Of a stretch of 36,183 nt of DNA, positions 35,437 to 36,183 are shown one piece after another (positions within the stretch are counted from its first letter, which is position 1; the number at the start of each line of letters is the position of its first letter). The notes beneath the pieces are model-generated. The model was not told the DNA's origin, did not search any database, and worked only from the letters and a program-made list of their open reading frames with translations. The translations under genes and the position numbers were made by a program. Source of the DNA: Planctomycetaceae bacterium (GTDB taxonomy: Bacteria > Planctomycetota > Planctomycetia > Pirellulales > Pirellulaceae); assembly GCA_015490875.1 (NCBI GenBank), contig WFWZ01000198.1, positions 1-36,183 of the forward strand. The letters run 5' to 3'.

Positions 35437-36183
35437 TTATCGTCGCACGAGGACGACGCGCACGTCGCAGACGTTCGTGTGCGTCGGTCCTGTCTTGAGC
35501 AGCCCTCCCGTCGCCTCGAAGAACCGGTAAGCATCGCTCCTCCGAAGAAAATCCGCGGGATCCAAGTTCTGTTCAAGCGCCGCCCGATGCACTCTTTCAT
35601 CGATCCAGGCTCCCGCCGCATCGGTCGGACCGTCCTCCCCGTCGGTCCCGCCGGAAAGGACGATCACGTCGGAAAGTCCGTTGGATGTCTCTTTTTCCAA
35701 GAGACGCAGATAGGCGGCCAACGCGAGTTGCTGGTTGCGGCCTCCCTTTCCGCGAATTTCCGGCGGCGCCAGCGTGACCACCGGCTCGCCTCCCGAGACG
35801 AGACAATCCGGGCCCGATTCGCGCCGCATGTGCAAGGCCATCTCCGCAAGGTGCCGTCCAACCGCCTCCGCCTCGCCTTCGGCGGACCGAGCCGAAATCA
35901 TGGCGGGGCGATACCCGAGCCGATCGGCGGCGATCCCCGCCGCATCCACGGCCACGGCGTTGTTGCCAATGACGATCGGCCAGCGATGACGAGGTTGGTT
36001 GTTTTCGGTGGGGAATGCCGACGAAGCCGACTGGGCTTTGCGTTCCAAGAACGCCAGCACCTTCGCGGCTCCTTCTTCCCGGTCGAATCCGAACTGGCGG
36101 AGGACGTCGAGGGCTTGCTGAAGTGTCGAGCGATCTTCGACAGTGGGCCCGGATGCGATCACGTCGAGCGGGTCCCCCAAGAC
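35437..36183 (-). CDS. Glycerate 2-kinase (MOFRL/DUF4147 family), 5' end cut by window
   Basis: The C-terminal 248 residues of a protein normally about 430-460 long that phosphorylates glycerate to 2-phosphoglycerate. The visible part begins in the LGDPLDVIASGPT motif, the end of the DUF4147 domain. It then shows SGGEPVVTL and the MOFRL signature RGKGGRNQQLALAAYL, followed by LSGGTDGEDGPTDAAGAW and a C-terminal TGPTHTNVCDVRVVLV. The gene runs past position 36183, so its start is outside the window. It converges with der across 16 bp. It could feed glycerate from hydroxypyruvate/tartronate metabolism into glycolysis. Confidence 0.92.
   Translation of the reverse strand, partial: VLGDPLDVIASGPTVEDRSTLQQALDVLRQFGFDREEGAAKVLAFLERKAQSASSAFPTENNQPRHRWPIVIGNNAVAVDAAGIAADRLGYRPAMISARSAEGEAEAVGRHLAEMALHMRRESGPDCLVSGGEPVVTLAPPEIRGKGGRNQQLALAAYLRLLEKETSNGLSDVIVLSGGTDGEDGPTDAAGAWIDERVHRAALEQNLDPADFLRRSDAYRFFEATGGLLKTGPTHTNVCDVRVVLVRR

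Overview
The window reads as chromosomal DNA of a planctomycete (Planctomycetota, probably Pirellulales-like). The reasons are a DUF1559 pseudopilin with an H-x9-DG tail, a 1166-residue PVC-type CxxCH cytochrome with a membrane-bound-dehydrogenase-like N-terminus, small membrane proteins opening with MRQFSLRQLL or NPYEAP motifs, and several intergenic palindromic repeats of the kind common in that phylum. There is no phage, IS transposase, CRISPR array, tRNA or rRNA in the window. The placement is inference from gene content and was not tested by phylogeny.

Layout. 1-1023: a secreted alpha/beta hydrolase (-), with a perfect 72-bp palindrome over its stop codon. 1333-4437 (+): an exported S46 dipeptidyl-peptidase followed 12 nt later by a DAHP synthase (aroF). 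4469-9649 (-): a tightly coupled four-gene ABC-2 operon (small membrane protein, large membrane-anchored accessory protein, ATPase, permease), with a small NPYEAP membrane protein upstream at 9779-10264. 10761-16961 (+): the most interesting block, encoding a TRASH-type cysteine lipoprotein, a DUF1559 pseudopilin, an exported and membrane-anchored CobN-like giant protein, a MotA/TolQ/ExbB channel protein and a DUF2149 protein. 17247-22287 (-): a YbhGFSR-type exporter (membrane fusion protein, double ATPase, two permeases). 22688-26188 (-): the PVC cytochrome. 26537-27961 (-): class II fumarase. 28168-29916 (+): a GntP-type permease with an unusual N-terminal extension, then a small membrane protein. 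30435-32021 (-): a gingipain-like (C25) exported protein. 32409-32990 (+): a membrane protein flanked by two copies of a hairpin repeat. 33099-33932 (-): family 4 uracil-DNA glycosylase, divergent from der (34032-35420, +). 35437-36183 (-): the C-terminal part of a glycerate 2-kinase (MOFRL family), cut by the window edge.

How the genes work together. The 10761-16961 operon resembles the CobN/TolQ/DUF2149 core (HmuS, HmuU, HmuV) of Bacteroidetes haem-uptake loci, but it lacks HmuY/HmuR and has gained a predicted metal-binding lipoprotein and a pseudopilin. The CobN-like protein has a signal peptide and a C-terminal transmembrane anchor, no AAA+ partners (CobS/CobT) are nearby, and the next two genes look like a proton-driven ExbB/ExbD-type pair. 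I infer a cell-envelope tetrapyrrole/metal chelation or dechelation machine powered by the proton gradient. This is the best candidate for an undescribed system here. The remaining genes are two export systems and ordinary central metabolism or housekeeping. A second theme is that five of the six intergenic palindromic elements sit just 3' of genes.
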